Below, piece by piece: positions 45,222-54,376 of a stretch of DNA of 64,000 nt. The first letter of the stretch is position 1, and the number at the start of each line of letters is the position of its first letter. Origin of the DNA: Nitrosospira multiformis (GTDB taxonomy: Bacteria; Pseudomonadota; Gammaproteobacteria; Burkholderiales; Nitrosomonadaceae). The position numbers were made by a program, and so were the translations under genes. Where the stretch lies: the NCBI RefSeq assembly GCF_900103165.1, contig NZ_FNKY01000001.1, forward strand, positions 1,922,001 to 1,986,000. The letters are read 5' to 3'. The notes under the pieces are model-generated. The model saw only the letters and a list, made by a program, of their open reading frames with translations. It did not search any database and had not been told where the DNA came from.

Positions 45222-46244
45222 ATGGAAATTGAGAGATTACTCGAGCCAATTTCGCCAGATTCGCCTTGTGGCCCCGATCTTGAGTACGATCCGGATTTCA
45301 TGGCGCTGGAACAGGCAGGCCAGGGCAAGCCGGAACGGCAGACGGGTGAAGTTATCGTGGCTGCTGAGGAGCCTAACTGGATTGACGTCAGGCAGCGCGC
45401 CGAGACACTTTTCTCCCGGACTAAAGACCTGCGGGTGACCGTGTTGTTGACGCGAGCCCTTACCCATAGCGATGGTATGGTTGGACTTGCCTCCGGCTTG
45501 AAGTTGTTGCTGGGACTCTTGACTAATTACTGGGAGAATGTTCATCCCGGTCTCGATCCCGATGAAGGCCCGGTTACACGTCTTAACGTGCTCGGGTCGC
45601 TGGGGAAATCGTTGCGGGATCCGGATACGGTACTTCGTGATGTACGTGGCGTGAATTTTGTCAGTACCGGTAGCCATGCGCGACTATCGGTACGGGACGT
45701 TTTGATAACGCAAGGCAAATTTGCCGCCGCGAGCAATGAAGGGGTGCCCACTCAAGCCGAGGCGGAGGAAGTCCTGCGTCTCCCGGAAAACACTGCGTCT
45801 GTACAGGCAATGCGCGATGCGCTGATCTCCCTGAATGGAATATGCATTTTTCTTAGTGAGAAAGTTGGCTATAACCTCATTCCGGATTTGCAATCGCTGC
45901 AGGATATGCTCAAAACAGTGGTGCAACTGTGCAGAAACAATCCGGAAACGGGGAACAAACCCATGGATGTGAAAGGAATAGCCGATTCATTGGCGGACGG
46001 AGAAATGAATGATCGCGTGCCGGCGATACCCGGAGAGATTCATAGTCGCGAAGACGTTGTGCGAATGCTGGAGAAGATTTGCGAGTTTATCGAGCGGACT
46101 GAACCCGCTAACCCGGCACCTCTATTTATCCGGCGAGGACAGCGGCTCATGACCAAGAACTTCGTGGAAATTATTCAGGATCTTGCCCCGGACAGTTTGA
46201 ACCAGATCAAGCAGATTACCGGTTTTGAACCGAAGAAAACCTAA
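45222..46244 (+). CDS. tssA: T6SS assembly chaperone TssA (ImpA)
   Basis: 340 residues with the ImpA N-terminal domain (about 8-125, LLEPISPDSPCGPDLEYDPDF; LTNYWENVHPGLDPDEG). TssA primes baseplate and tail-sheath polymerisation. The C-terminal part (about 240-340) is the class-specific region. AAAGG precedes the start by 11 bases. It opens the T6SS cluster in this window. Confidence 0.92.
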   Translation: MEIERLLEPISPDSPCGPDLEYDPDFMALEQAGQGKPERQTGEVIVAAEEPNWIDVRQRAETLFSRTKDLRVTVLLTRALTHSDGMVGLASGLKLLLGLLTNYWENVHPGLDPDEGPVTRLNVLGSLGKSLRDPDTVLRDVRGVNFVSTGSHARLSVRDVLITQGKFAAASNEGVPTQAEAEEVLRLPENTASVQAMRDALISLNGICIFLSEKVGYNLIPDLQSLQDMLKTVVQLCRNNPETGNKPMDVKGIADSLADGEMNDRVPAIPGEIHSREDVVRMLEKICEFIERTEPANPAPLFIRRGQRLMTKNFVEIIQDLAPDSLNQIKQITGFEPKKT

Positions 46245-46312
46245 ATAGTTACGAAGGGGGCGGGTCAGAACAAAAAAACGAGCTTAAAACGGGTTGACGG
46301 CTTGCATATTCA

Positions 46313-46341
46313 TTGACAGTGTCTATGATTAAAATCATATT
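46313..46341 (+). promoter_or_regulatory. Possible sigma-70 promoter before tssB
   Basis: TTGACA at 46313-46318 is followed, after 17 bases, by CATATT (4 of 6 matches to TATAAT) in the 180-base gap between tssA and tssB. It would let the sheath and hcp genes be expressed apart from tssA. Confidence 0.35.
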
Positions 46342-46425
46342 ACAGTAACAAATCATAGGAGAGTACGATGCACCGGGGAATTTCAGCATAGTCTCTCAAT
46401 CATCTTTCGAAGGGAGAGTCGGGCC

Positions 46426-46938
46426 ATGGCACAAAGCAGTCAAAAGTTCATCGCGCGTAACCGCGCACCTCGCGTTCAGATCGAATATGACGTGGAACTC
46501 TACGGTGCGGAAAAGAAAATTCAGCTCCCGTTTGTCATGGGGGTTTTTGCAGACTTGTCCGGCAAACCGACGGAGCCTTTGCCGCCCGTGGCGGATCGCA
46601 AATTCCTCGATATCGATGTCGACAACTTCGATGACCGCATGAAGGCCATCAAGCCACATGTTGCCTTTCAGATCCCCAATACCTTGACGGGAGAGGGAAA
46701 TCTCAGCGTCGATATTTCGTTTGAGAGCATGGATGATTTTTCCCCCGCCGCAGTGGCCCGCAAGGTCGATGCACTCAACAAGCTACTCCAGGCGCGCCAG
46801 CAGCTTTCCAATCTTGTGACTTATATGGATGGTAAAACCGGTGCCGAGGAGCTGATAGCGAAAGTTCTGAACGATCCCGCCTTGCTCCAGACGCTGGCGA
46901 CCAGTAAGAAACCAGCGGATGAAAGCGGCGCATCCTGA
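46426..46938 (+). CDS. tssB: T6SS contractile sheath small subunit TssB
   Basis: 170 residues. Carries the IglA/VipA pattern: APRVQIEYDVELYGAEKKIQLPFV, DLSGKP, FLDIDVDNFDDRMKAIKP and a C-terminal helix that binds TssC. GAAGGGAGAG precedes the ATG. Forms the sheath with TssC, which ClpV recycles. Confidence 0.97.
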   Translation: MAQSSQKFIARNRAPRVQIEYDVELYGAEKKIQLPFVMGVFADLSGKPTEPLPPVADRKFLDIDVDNFDDRMKAIKPHVAFQIPNTLTGEGNLSVDISFESMDDFSPAAVARKVDALNKLLQARQQLSNLVTYMDGKTGAEELIAKVLNDPALLQTLATSKKPADESGAS

Positions 46939-46976
46939 AACTGATTGAACGAGTCTGAGGAAACAAGGAGAAGATA

Positions 46977-48470
46977 ATGGCGGAAACCCAGCAGCAGGCC
47001 CCAGAGGCTGAAGTCCCAAAACTGGAGGAAAGCGAGTTTGCTTCATTGTTGCAGAAGGAGTTCAGACCTAAATCCGAGGAAGCGAAAGGTGCCGTCGAGC
47101 AGGCGGTGCGCACTCTTGCCGAACAGGCACTTGCGCAGACCCAGCTTATCGGCCGTGATGTGGTCAAATCGATCGAGGCAATTATCGCAGAGCTTGACCG
47201 GAAACTTTCCGAACAGGTGAATCTGATCATTCATCATCAGGATTTTCAGAAGCTGGAAGGCTCATGGCGGGGACTTCACTACCTGATCAACAACACTGAA
47301 ACCGATGAAATGCTGAAGATCCGTTTCATGAACATCTCAAAAAACGATCTGGGCAAGACGCTGAAACGCTACAAGGGTACCAGCTGGGATCAAAGTCCCT
47401 TGTTCAAGAAGATCTACGAAGCAGAGTACGGACAGTTTGGCGGAGAACCCTTTGGTTGCATGGTGGGGGATTATGCTTTTGATCATAATCCACCTGATGT
47501 TGAGCTGCTGGGTGAAATGTCCAAGGTTTCAGCGGCAGCCCATATGCCATTTATCGCTGGCGCCAGCCCAACCTTGATGCAAATGGATTCCTGGCAGGAA
47601 CTGGCCAATCCCCGTGATCTGACAAAAATTTTTACGACACCGGAGTATGCCTCGTGGCGTTCGCTCCGCGAGTCGGAGGACTCTCGTTACGTGGGTCTCG
47701 CCATGCCCCGATTTCTCGCACGTATTCCCTATGGAGCAAAAACCAGTCCGGTGGAAGAATTCGATTTCGAGGAAGACACCGGCGCGGCCGATCACAGCAG
47801 ATATACCTGGGCCAACGCCGCCTATGCCATGGCTGTCAATATCAACCGTTCGTTCAAGCTCTACGGCTGGTGTTCACGTATCCGCGGTGTCGAATCCGGG
47901 GGTGCGGTGGAAGGGCTGCCTGTGCATACTTTCCCCACTGATGATGGTGGCGTGGATATGAAGTGTCCCACTGAAATCGCCATCAGCGACCGCCGGGAAG
48001 CGGAACTTGCAAAAAATGGCTTCATGCCGCTCTTGCATCGCAAGAATTCCGACTTTGCCGCCTTTATCGGCGCCCAGTCGCTCCAAAAGCCGTTCGAGTA
48101 TGACGACCCGGATGCCACCGCCAACGCCAATTTGTCCGCACGGTTACCCTATCTATTCGCATGCTGCCGCTTTGCACACTATTTGAAATGCATCGTGCGC
48201 GACAAAATCGGTTCGTTCAAGGAACGTGCCGATATGCAGATATGGCTACAGAAATGGATCATGAATTATGTGGATGGCGACCCTGCCCATTCATCGGAGA
48301 GTACCAAAGCACGCAAGCCGCTGGCTGCTGCTGAAGTCGTTGTGGAAGAGGTCGAAGGTAACCCCGGGTATTACACGTCAAAGTTTTACCTCCGACCCCA
48401 TTACCAGCTTGAAGGACTGACGGTATCGCTGCGTCTGGTATCCAAACTGCCGTCTGCAAAGAAGGCTTAA
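46977..48470 (+). CDS. tssC: T6SS contractile sheath large subunit TssC
   Basis: 497 residues. IglB/VipB family: LEGSWRGLHYLINNTETDEMLKI, GEPFGCMVGDYAFDH, RYTWANAAYAMAVNINRSF and WLQKWIMNYV are family signatures. The N-terminal helix (about 1-60) is where ClpV binds in the homologue. AAGGAGAAG precedes the ATG. Co-transcribed with tssB (39 bases). Confidence 0.97.
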   Translation: MAETQQQAPEAEVPKLEESEFASLLQKEFRPKSEEAKGAVEQAVRTLAEQALAQTQLIGRDVVKSIEAIIAELDRKLSEQVNLIIHHQDFQKLEGSWRGLHYLINNTETDEMLKIRFMNISKNDLGKTLKRYKGTSWDQSPLFKKIYEAEYGQFGGEPFGCMVGDYAFDHNPPDVELLGEMSKVSAAAHMPFIAGASPTLMQMDSWQELANPRDLTKIFTTPEYASWRSLRESEDSRYVGLAMPRFLARIPYGAKTSPVEEFDFEEDTGAADHSRYTWANAAYAMAVNINRSFKLYGWCSRIRGVESGGAVEGLPVHTFPTDDGGVDMKCPTEIAISDRREAELAKNGFMPLLHRKNSDFAAFIGAQSLQKPFEYDDPDATANANLSARLPYLFACCRFAHYLKCIVRDKIGSFKERADMQIWLQKWIMNYVDGDPAHSSESTKARKPLAAAEVVVEEVEGNPGYYTSKFYLRPHYQLEGLTVSLRLVSKLPSAKKA

Positions 48471-48562
48471 CGTTTGAAGTCTCAAGTTATCTGTGTCGCC
48501 GCAGGTATTAGGCGGATTAAGCGAACAGCAAGAAAGACAGGTTCTTTTACGAGGAGATAATC

Positions 48563-49045
48563 ATGGCCGTTGACATGTTTCTGAAGCTGGATGATGTGAA
48601 GGGTGAATCCATAGATGACAAGCATAAGGATGAGACTGATGTACTCGCCTGGAGTTGGGGAATGAATCAGTCGGGTACCACGCATATGGGTAGCGGCGGC
48701 GGCGCAGGAAAAGTAAGTGTCAACGACTTGTCCATTACCAAGTATGTCGACAAAGGCAGTCCTACACTGATCATCTCCTGCTGTAACGGCAAGCACTTCA
48801 AAGAGGGTTTGCTGACGGTGCGCAAAGCGGGTGAGACGGCACTTGAATACCTCAAGATAACGATGAAAGAGGTTCTCGTCTCGTCAATCTCGACCGGCGG
48901 CAGTGGTGGGGAGGATAGAATCACAGAAAACGTCACGCTCAATTTCGCCGAATTCAAGGTGGAATACACGCCGCAGAAGGAGGATGGGAGCGGGGATGCG
49001 GCGGTTGAGGCGGGCTGGAAGATTGCCGCCAACGTCAAGGCCTAG
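48563..49045 (+). CDS. hcp: T6SS tube protein Hcp, copy 1
   Basis: 160 residues with the Hcp1 fold: MFLKLDDVKGESIDDKHKDE, VLAWSWGMNQSG, then the beta-strand pair ALEYLKITMKEVLVSS and NFAEFKVEYTPQ. Hexameric rings stack to form the inner tube. GAGGAG precedes the ATG. The Gly-rich loop (TTHMGSGGGAGK, about 36-47) differs from the second copy. Confidence 0.95.
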   Translation: MAVDMFLKLDDVKGESIDDKHKDETDVLAWSWGMNQSGTTHMGSGGGAGKVSVNDLSITKYVDKGSPTLIISCCNGKHFKEGLLTVRKAGETALEYLKITMKEVLVSSISTGGSGGEDRITENVTLNFAEFKVEYTPQKEDGSGDAAVEAGWKIAANVKA

Positions 49046-49217
49046 ATAGCAGGGCCACACCAGATGGCCGGTCTGGCCGCAGGAATGCTTTATTTCAATT
49101 AGGGAAAGAGGCTTGGGTTCCGATTTCTCTTGTGACCTCGGCTAGCGGCATCGTAACAGAGTCCGGACGGAGCCTTTGCGTAAACCAATCCTTAGACCAA
49201 CTATCGGATGAAATATC

Positions 49218-49703
49218 ATGGCCCAGGGTGACATGTTTCTGAGGATAGAAAGCGCCCGCCAGGGTGCGATCAAGGGCGAGGCGCAGGACGAGAATCACAA
49301 GGATGAGATTGACGTAAACGACTGGTCCTGGGGCATGCAGGCAAAGACTACGCTGAGTGGAGGCGGAGCCAGCCCAAAGGCCACGTTGAATGAACTGAAC
49401 ATTGTCAAGCAGGTGGATAGCGCATCGACCGGCCTGATGTCTGCAATGCGCAATAACGATCTGATCAAGAAAGCCGTACTTACCGTGCGCAAGGCGGGCG
49501 GAACTCCGCACGAATACTTCAAGATCAGCATTGAAAAGGGACGAATCACGGCCCTGGATGTGGATACCAGCAACTTCTCGTCGAGTGGCGACCTTTCCGA
49601 ACGACTTAGCCTGGCATTTCAGAAAATCAGCGTGGAATATGTTCCTCAGGGACCCGATGGGCTGCCCCAGGGAAGCATGCTTTTCGACGCCGAAATATCC
49701 TGA
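49218..49703 (+). CDS. hcp: T6SS tube protein Hcp, copy 2
   Basis: 161 residues, same fold (MFLRIESARQGAIKGEAQDE, VNDWSWGMQAKTTLSGG, YFKISIEKGRITALD, LAFQKISVEYVPQ) but clearly diverged from the first hcp. Two tube proteins side by side may load different cargo. Both are intact. Confidence 0.95.
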   Translation: MAQGDMFLRIESARQGAIKGEAQDENHKDEIDVNDWSWGMQAKTTLSGGGASPKATLNELNIVKQVDSASTGLMSAMRNNDLIKKAVLTVRKAGGTPHEYFKISIEKGRITALDVDTSNFSSSGDLSERLSLAFQKISVEYVPQGPDGLPQGSMLFDAEIS

Positions 49704-49925
49704 GGCGCTTCATTTAAACCCGGATAACTCATTAGGATGCGAGATGATGGTGAGGCAGGTTACGAGACAGTTTTTCCGGTTGGGAGAAATCCATAGTTTA
49801 GTCTATGGACACTGCGCCAGGGGCAAAAATGGCGGCGAGAATGGCCGCAAGCTGACTGCCAACACTCGCGCAGGCTCGGAGAGCCGCCTGATGGATTTAT
49901 CCGGGTTAAACAAAGGATGTTCGCC

Positions 49926-50768
49926 ATGAATCTGGCCAGTGCCGCCGAGCAAAGTTTGCGTGATGGGGATCCCCCCGGCGCGTTGGTGCAGCTTCAGGAA
50001 GCAGTCCGCACCAAACCCGGCGACTCCAAGCTGCGAATTTTTCTGTTTCAACTCCTTTCCGTAATGGGGCAGTGGGAGCGAGCACTAAATCAGTTAAATG
50101 TCGTGGCTGAACTTGATGCCGAGGCTTTGGCAATGGTGCAGACGTATCGTGAGGCGCTCCATTGCGAGGTGTTGCGCGCTCAGGTGTTCGAAGGTAAGAA
50201 AACTCCAATCGTTTTTGGTCAGCCGGATCAATGGCTCGCGCTGTTGATTGAGTCGCTGCTGCGAGGCGGGCAAGGAAAACACCGGGAAGCCGGCGAGCTG
50301 CGCACCGCGGCGTTTGAGGAAGCCAGCGAAACCAGCGGTATCCTCGATGGTCAGCCATTCACCTGGATTATCGACGCCGACAGCCGCCTGGGGCCGGTAT
50401 GCGAGGCCATCATCAATGGACGGTATTACTGGGTGCCCTTTTCCCGTCTCACCAAAGTTTTCATCGATGCGCCGGAGGATCTTCGGGATGTGGTGTGGAT
50501 GCCTGCACATTTTCAGTTCGACAATGGCGGTGAGAGTGTGGCATTGATTCCTTCCCGCTATGCAGGTTCGGAAACAAGTGATGATGGGCAGCTTCTGCTG
50601 GCGCGCAAAACCATCTGGGTCGAAGCCGCACCTGATGTTTATCATGGGTTGGGACAGCGCATGTTCGCAACGGATGCGGGAGAAAGCCCGCTCATGGATA
50701 TTCGCAAGATCATGCTCGGACCGGTGGAGGCGGAGTCCGTACAATCGGCTGCACCCTCATATGGTTGA
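49926..50768 (+). CDS. tagJ: T6SS accessory protein TagJ (ImpE)
   Basis: About 280 residues; the ATG at 49926 is preferred because AAAGGA lies 8 bases before it, but 49917 is also possible. TPR-like N-terminal helices (LASAAEQSLRDGDPPGALVQ, KPGDSKLRIFLFQLLSV) and the ImpE C-terminal domain (GRYYWVPFSRLTKVFIDAPEDLRDVVWMPA). TagJ binds TssB and modulates sheath disassembly by ClpV. Its end overlaps tssE by 8 bases. Confidence 0.92.
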   Translation: MNLASAAEQSLRDGDPPGALVQLQEAVRTKPGDSKLRIFLFQLLSVMGQWERALNQLNVVAELDAEALAMVQTYREALHCEVLRAQVFEGKKTPIVFGQPDQWLALLIESLLRGGQGKHREAGELRTAAFEEASETSGILDGQPFTWIIDADSRLGPVCEAIINGRYYWVPFSRLTKVFIDAPEDLRDVVWMPAHFQFDNGGESVALIPSRYAGSETSDDGQLLLARKTIWVEAAPDVYHGLGQRMFATDAGESPLMDIRKIMLGPVEAESVQSAAPSYG

Positions 50769-51275
50769 TCTGACTCCCCAGGAACGGCTGCAACCGGCAC
50801 TACTTGATCGCCTCGCTGATAACGAGCCGGACAAAAAACTGGAGCCGCGCGGGGAGCGCGTCATGACCAAAGCCCGATTGCGTGAGGCTGTCCTGCGCGA
50901 TCTAGCATGGCTGTTCAATACCACGAGACTGGGTAATAGTAACGATTTCACCGGTTTTCCGTTTGCCGGGTGCTCCGTCGTTAATTTCGGACTTCCGGCA
51001 CTCTCGGGTGAGACGGCCTCCACACTGGATATCATCGAATTGGAGCGTTCGATCAAGCAGGCGATAATCGATTTCGAGCCCCGTATTACGCCTTCCAGCC
51101 TGCAAGTCGAGGCGATGGTAAGTGATTTGCAGCTCGATCGTCACAACGTGATCAGCGTGCAGATTCGGGGGATTTATGGGCATACCCGGTGCCGCTGGAA
51201 TTGCTGCTGCGGACCGATGTGGATCTTGAGACGGGGCAGGTAGAAATTCGTGATCTGGGGCGGTCAGAGCTGTAA
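50761..51275 (+). CDS. tssE: T6SS baseplate protein TssE, with apparent frameshift
   Basis: gp25-like baseplate wedge protein: LTPQERLQPALLDRLADNEP at the start, VLRDLAWLFNTTR in the middle, DFTGFPFAG. The straightforward frame stops at 51243 after an aberrant tail (GHTRCRWNCC). One base added in the G run at 51167-51171 restores DLWAYPVPLELLLRTDVDLE, the conserved end, to a stop at 51275 (171 residues). It is either a sequencing error, a real mutation that would cripple baseplate assembly, or a programmed shift. All neighbouring tss genes are intact. Confidence 0.85.
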
Positions 51276-51423
51276 ATCCTGGCGGTGGATTCATGCCTTC
51301 GAGCTTTGGAGAAATAGGGGCGCATAGATGAAAGAATTCTTTGATTCCAATTCTCCCGTTGCCTTCGGGGTGTTGCGGTCAAAGAAAAGATTTTTATATT
51401 GCCGTTACCGCGAGTACCAATAA

Positions 51424-53316
51424 ATGGATCCCCGCCTGCTGCGTCATTACAATCGGGAACTCGCCTACATGCGCGAGATGGGTGCCGAGTTCGCCGCACA
51501 ATTTCCCAAGATCGCCGGCCGTCTTGGCATGGATGGCATTGAAGTCGCCGATCCGTATGTCGAAAGACTCATGGAAGGCGTCGCGTTTTTGGCAGCGCGA
51601 GTGCAACTCAAACTCGACGCCGAGTTTCCGCGTTTCACCCAGCGCCTGCTGGAAATTGTCTATCCTAATTATCTGGCGCCCACACCGGCGATGCTGGTAG
51701 CCCAGTTCCGCCCGCAACTCTCCGAGACCAATCTTGCGCAGGGGTTTATTATTCCTCGCGACAGTTCCATGCGCAGCCAGCTGGGGAAAAACGAGACCAC
51801 GGCGTGCGAATTCCGCACGGCGCAAGATATTACCCTTTGGCCGCTCGAGATAACCCATGCCGAATACTTCACTTTTGCGCCGGATTTGCCGCTCAACAAA
51901 TTGCCGCTGGCCCAGCCTGTAAAGGGCGGAGTTCGCTTAAGAATCAAATCTACCGCGGGGTTGAAATTCAATCAGGTGAGCCTCGATCGGCTGCGGCTGT
52001 TTTTGTCCGGTGGTGATGAAGTTGCCTACAAGCTGCACGAACTATGTCTTGGCGCGCCGCTGGGCGTGGTGGTGGCCCCGGCCCCAGCTCCAGCCCCGGC
52101 GATGGGGCCATGGCCCTGGCATCAATTTCTGCCGGCGCGCAACATTCAGCCGGTGGGGTACAGCGATGAGCAAGCGCTTCTACCTGTCAGCCTGCGCGGT
52201 TTCCAGGGTTACCGGCTGTTGCAGGAATATTTTGCGTTTCCGCAGCGATTCCTGTTTATCGACATTGATGGACTGGGACCGGCGGTACGAAAACATGAGG
52301 GGGACGAACTGGAAATCGTCCTGTTATTTTCGCGCGGTGACGCGGTGCTGGAGAATGTCGTCGATCGGGCGAATTTCTCCCTTTTTTGTGCGCCCGCGAT
52401 CAATCTCTTCCACAAGCGCGCCGACCGTATCCATCTTACCGATAATACTTATGAATATCATGTCGTTGCGGACCGCACGCAGCCGATGGATTTTGAAGTC
52501 TTCGAAGTCAGCCGCGTAACGGGATACGGTGTAGGCAGCGACAGTGAACAGGCTTTTCTTCCATTTTATGCGGCCTATCATACCGAATCGCAGGAGCGTC
52601 AGGCCTATTTTACCGTGCAGCGTGAGCCGCGCCTGCTATCGTCCGGGCAAAAGCGCACCGGTACCCGGTCCAGCTATATTGGCAACGAAGTTTTCCTCTC
52701 GCTGGTCGATCCTGAAGAGGCACCTTATTCCGGTGACCTTCGGCAATTGGCAATCACCACGCTATGCACCAATCGGGATCTGCCCCTGCTGATGCCGCTG
52801 GGTGCGGGTAAGACAGATTTTACCCTGGACAGCGCGGCGCCGCTGGATACTATTCGCTGTGTCAAAGGACCTTCCAAACCCTACTCGCCGATATGGAATG
52901 GAGGAATTGCCTGGCAATTCGTCAGTCATCTGTCGCTCAACTACCTTTCCCTGATGAATACCGGGGGACGCGAAGGCGCGGCCGCGTTGCGTGAAATGCT
53001 GGAACTGTATGCGATGAGTTCCGACGCGGCCATCAAGAAACAGATCGAAGGGGTTCGAAAGGTGTCGGTAAAGCCCTTGGTGCGCCGGTTGCCCATGCCG
53101 GGTCCGATCACCTTCGGCCGGGGACTGGAAGTCGAACTGTACCTGGAAGAGCTCGCATTCCAGGGCGGTAGCGCATTCCTCTTTGGCAGCGTGATGGAGC
53201 AGTTCTTCGCCCGTCATGTTTCCCTTAATTCATTCACGGAAACCGTTCTTTCCTCTGTCGAGCGGGCTGAAATCATGCGCTGGAGGCCACGATGCGGGGC
53301 ACGCCCGATCCTCTGA
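51424..53316 (+). CDS. tssF: T6SS baseplate protein TssF
   Basis: 630 residues (VasA/ImpG family). Starts LLRHYNRELAYMREMGAEFA and has FPKIAGRLGMDGIEVADPYV, RLLEIVYPNYLAPTPAM and FTETVLSSVERAEIMRWRPR at the end. With TssG, E and K it builds the wedge around VgrG. There is a 150-base gap before it and no strong ribosome site. Overlaps tssG by 25 bases. Confidence 0.96.
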   Translation: MDPRLLRHYNRELAYMREMGAEFAAQFPKIAGRLGMDGIEVADPYVERLMEGVAFLAARVQLKLDAEFPRFTQRLLEIVYPNYLAPTPAMLVAQFRPQLSETNLAQGFIIPRDSSMRSQLGKNETTACEFRTAQDITLWPLEITHAEYFTFAPDLPLNKLPLAQPVKGGVRLRIKSTAGLKFNQVSLDRLRLFLSGGDEVAYKLHELCLGAPLGVVVAPAPAPAPAMGPWPWHQFLPARNIQPVGYSDEQALLPVSLRGFQGYRLLQEYFAFPQRFLFIDIDGLGPAVRKHEGDELEIVLLFSRGDAVLENVVDRANFSLFCAPAINLFHKRADRIHLTDNTYEYHVVADRTQPMDFEVFEVSRVTGYGVGSDSEQAFLPFYAAYHTESQERQAYFTVQREPRLLSSGQKRTGTRSSYIGNEVFLSLVDPEEAPYSGDLRQLAITTLCTNRDLPLLMPLGAGKTDFTLDSAAPLDTIRCVKGPSKPYSPIWNGGIAWQFVSHLSLNYLSLMNTGGREGAAALREMLELYAMSSDAAIKKQIEGVRKVSVKPLVRRLPMPGPITFGRGLEVELYLEELAFQGGSAFLFGSVMEQFFARHVSLNSFTETVLSSVERAEIMRWRPRCGARPIL

Positions 53317-54359
53317 CCTATTTTCGCGCCCTGGCGGATAAGCCTTTCAACTACGATTTTTTCCAGGCGCTGCGGCGTATCGAGTGTCTATATCCAGGCA
53401 AGCCGAAGCTGGGGATGGGATTGCGCCCCATTGACGAGGCGGTAAGGCTTGCTCAAGAGCCTTCGATGATATTCGCGCCTTCTTCGCTTTCATCGTTTCA
53501 CCTGCCCGCCGGCGGGCGGCCGGGGCGAATGGAGGTTCGTTTCTTTGGCCTTCTTGGACCCAATGGTCCGCTGCCATTGCATCTGACGGAGTATGCCCGT
53601 GCGCGGCTGCTCAACGCGGGGGATGCGACCTTCGTGCATTTTCTGGATATGCTTAACCATCGCTTTCTGATGCTGTTCTACCGCGCTTGGGCACAAGCGC
53701 GGCCGACGGTCAGCCTGGACAGGCCGCGCGAGGATCGATTTACGGTTTATGTAGGCGCGCTCGAAGGTCTGGCCGGCAGCAGGATGCGTGAGCGTGACGA
53801 GATCGGCGATTTCGCCAAGCTGTTCTTTGCCGGTTTGCTGGGCCGGCAGGTGCGCAACCGTGACGGGATCATTGCGTTGCTTGCATCCTACTTCCGCGTG
53901 CCGGTAGAGATAGACGAATTCGCCGGCCACTGGATGCGCATACCAGCACGCGATCAAACGCGGTTATCCGCCGGTGACACCGGGGAGGCAAGCACGCAAT
54001 TGGGAGTCGGCGCCGTGCTGGGCGCTCGAATCTGGGATCGGCAGCATAAATTCAGAATCCGGCTGGGTCCGCTTACGCTGAGCCAATACGAGAGCTTCCT
54101 GCCGGGTGGAAAGGCGATCGGACGGCTTGTGGCCTGGGTAAGGCAATATTTTTGCTTTGAGTTGGAATGGGATGTACGGCTAGTACTCGCACACGACGAA
54201 GTGCCAAAGGCCAGCCTGGGGCAGTTTGGGCGCCTGGGCTGGACTACCTGGCTGGGTACCCGTTCCGCCGCCACCGACGCAGCCGATTTGAATCTAAATG
54301 CAGAGCGCCTGATTTCTCGGCAATCCGAGATTACTGGTCCGGGTCAGATACGACCATAA
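53292..54359 (+). CDS. tssG: T6SS baseplate protein TssG
   Basis: 355 residues (VasB/ImpH family): FRALADKPFNYDFFQALRRIE, GRPGRMEVRFFGLLGPNGPLPLHLTEY, RFLMLFYRAWAQARP and GPLTLSQYESFLPGG are signatures. GGAGG lies 5 bases before the ATG, inside the end of tssF. Ends 17 bases before tssH. Confidence 0.96.
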   Translation: MRGTPDPLTYFRALADKPFNYDFFQALRRIECLYPGKPKLGMGLRPIDEAVRLAQEPSMIFAPSSLSSFHLPAGGRPGRMEVRFFGLLGPNGPLPLHLTEYARARLLNAGDATFVHFLDMLNHRFLMLFYRAWAQARPTVSLDRPREDRFTVYVGALEGLAGSRMRERDEIGDFAKLFFAGLLGRQVRNRDGIIALLASYFRVPVEIDEFAGHWMRIPARDQTRLSAGDTGEASTQLGVGAVLGARIWDRQHKFRIRLGPLTLSQYESFLPGGKAIGRLVAWVRQYFCFELEWDVRLVLAHDEVPKASLGQFGRLGWTTWLGTRSAATDAADLNLNAERLISRQSEITGPGQIRP

Positions 54360-54376
54360 AGGGAAGGGGAGGCAGC

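Noticed and set aside
50560-50760. Longer start for tssE
   Set aside because: Upstream codons lie in the shadow of tagJ; the TssE pattern begins at 50761.
54167-54376. Longer start for tssH
   Set aside because: Upstream codons overlap tssG; ClpV homology starts at 54377 with a good ribosome site.
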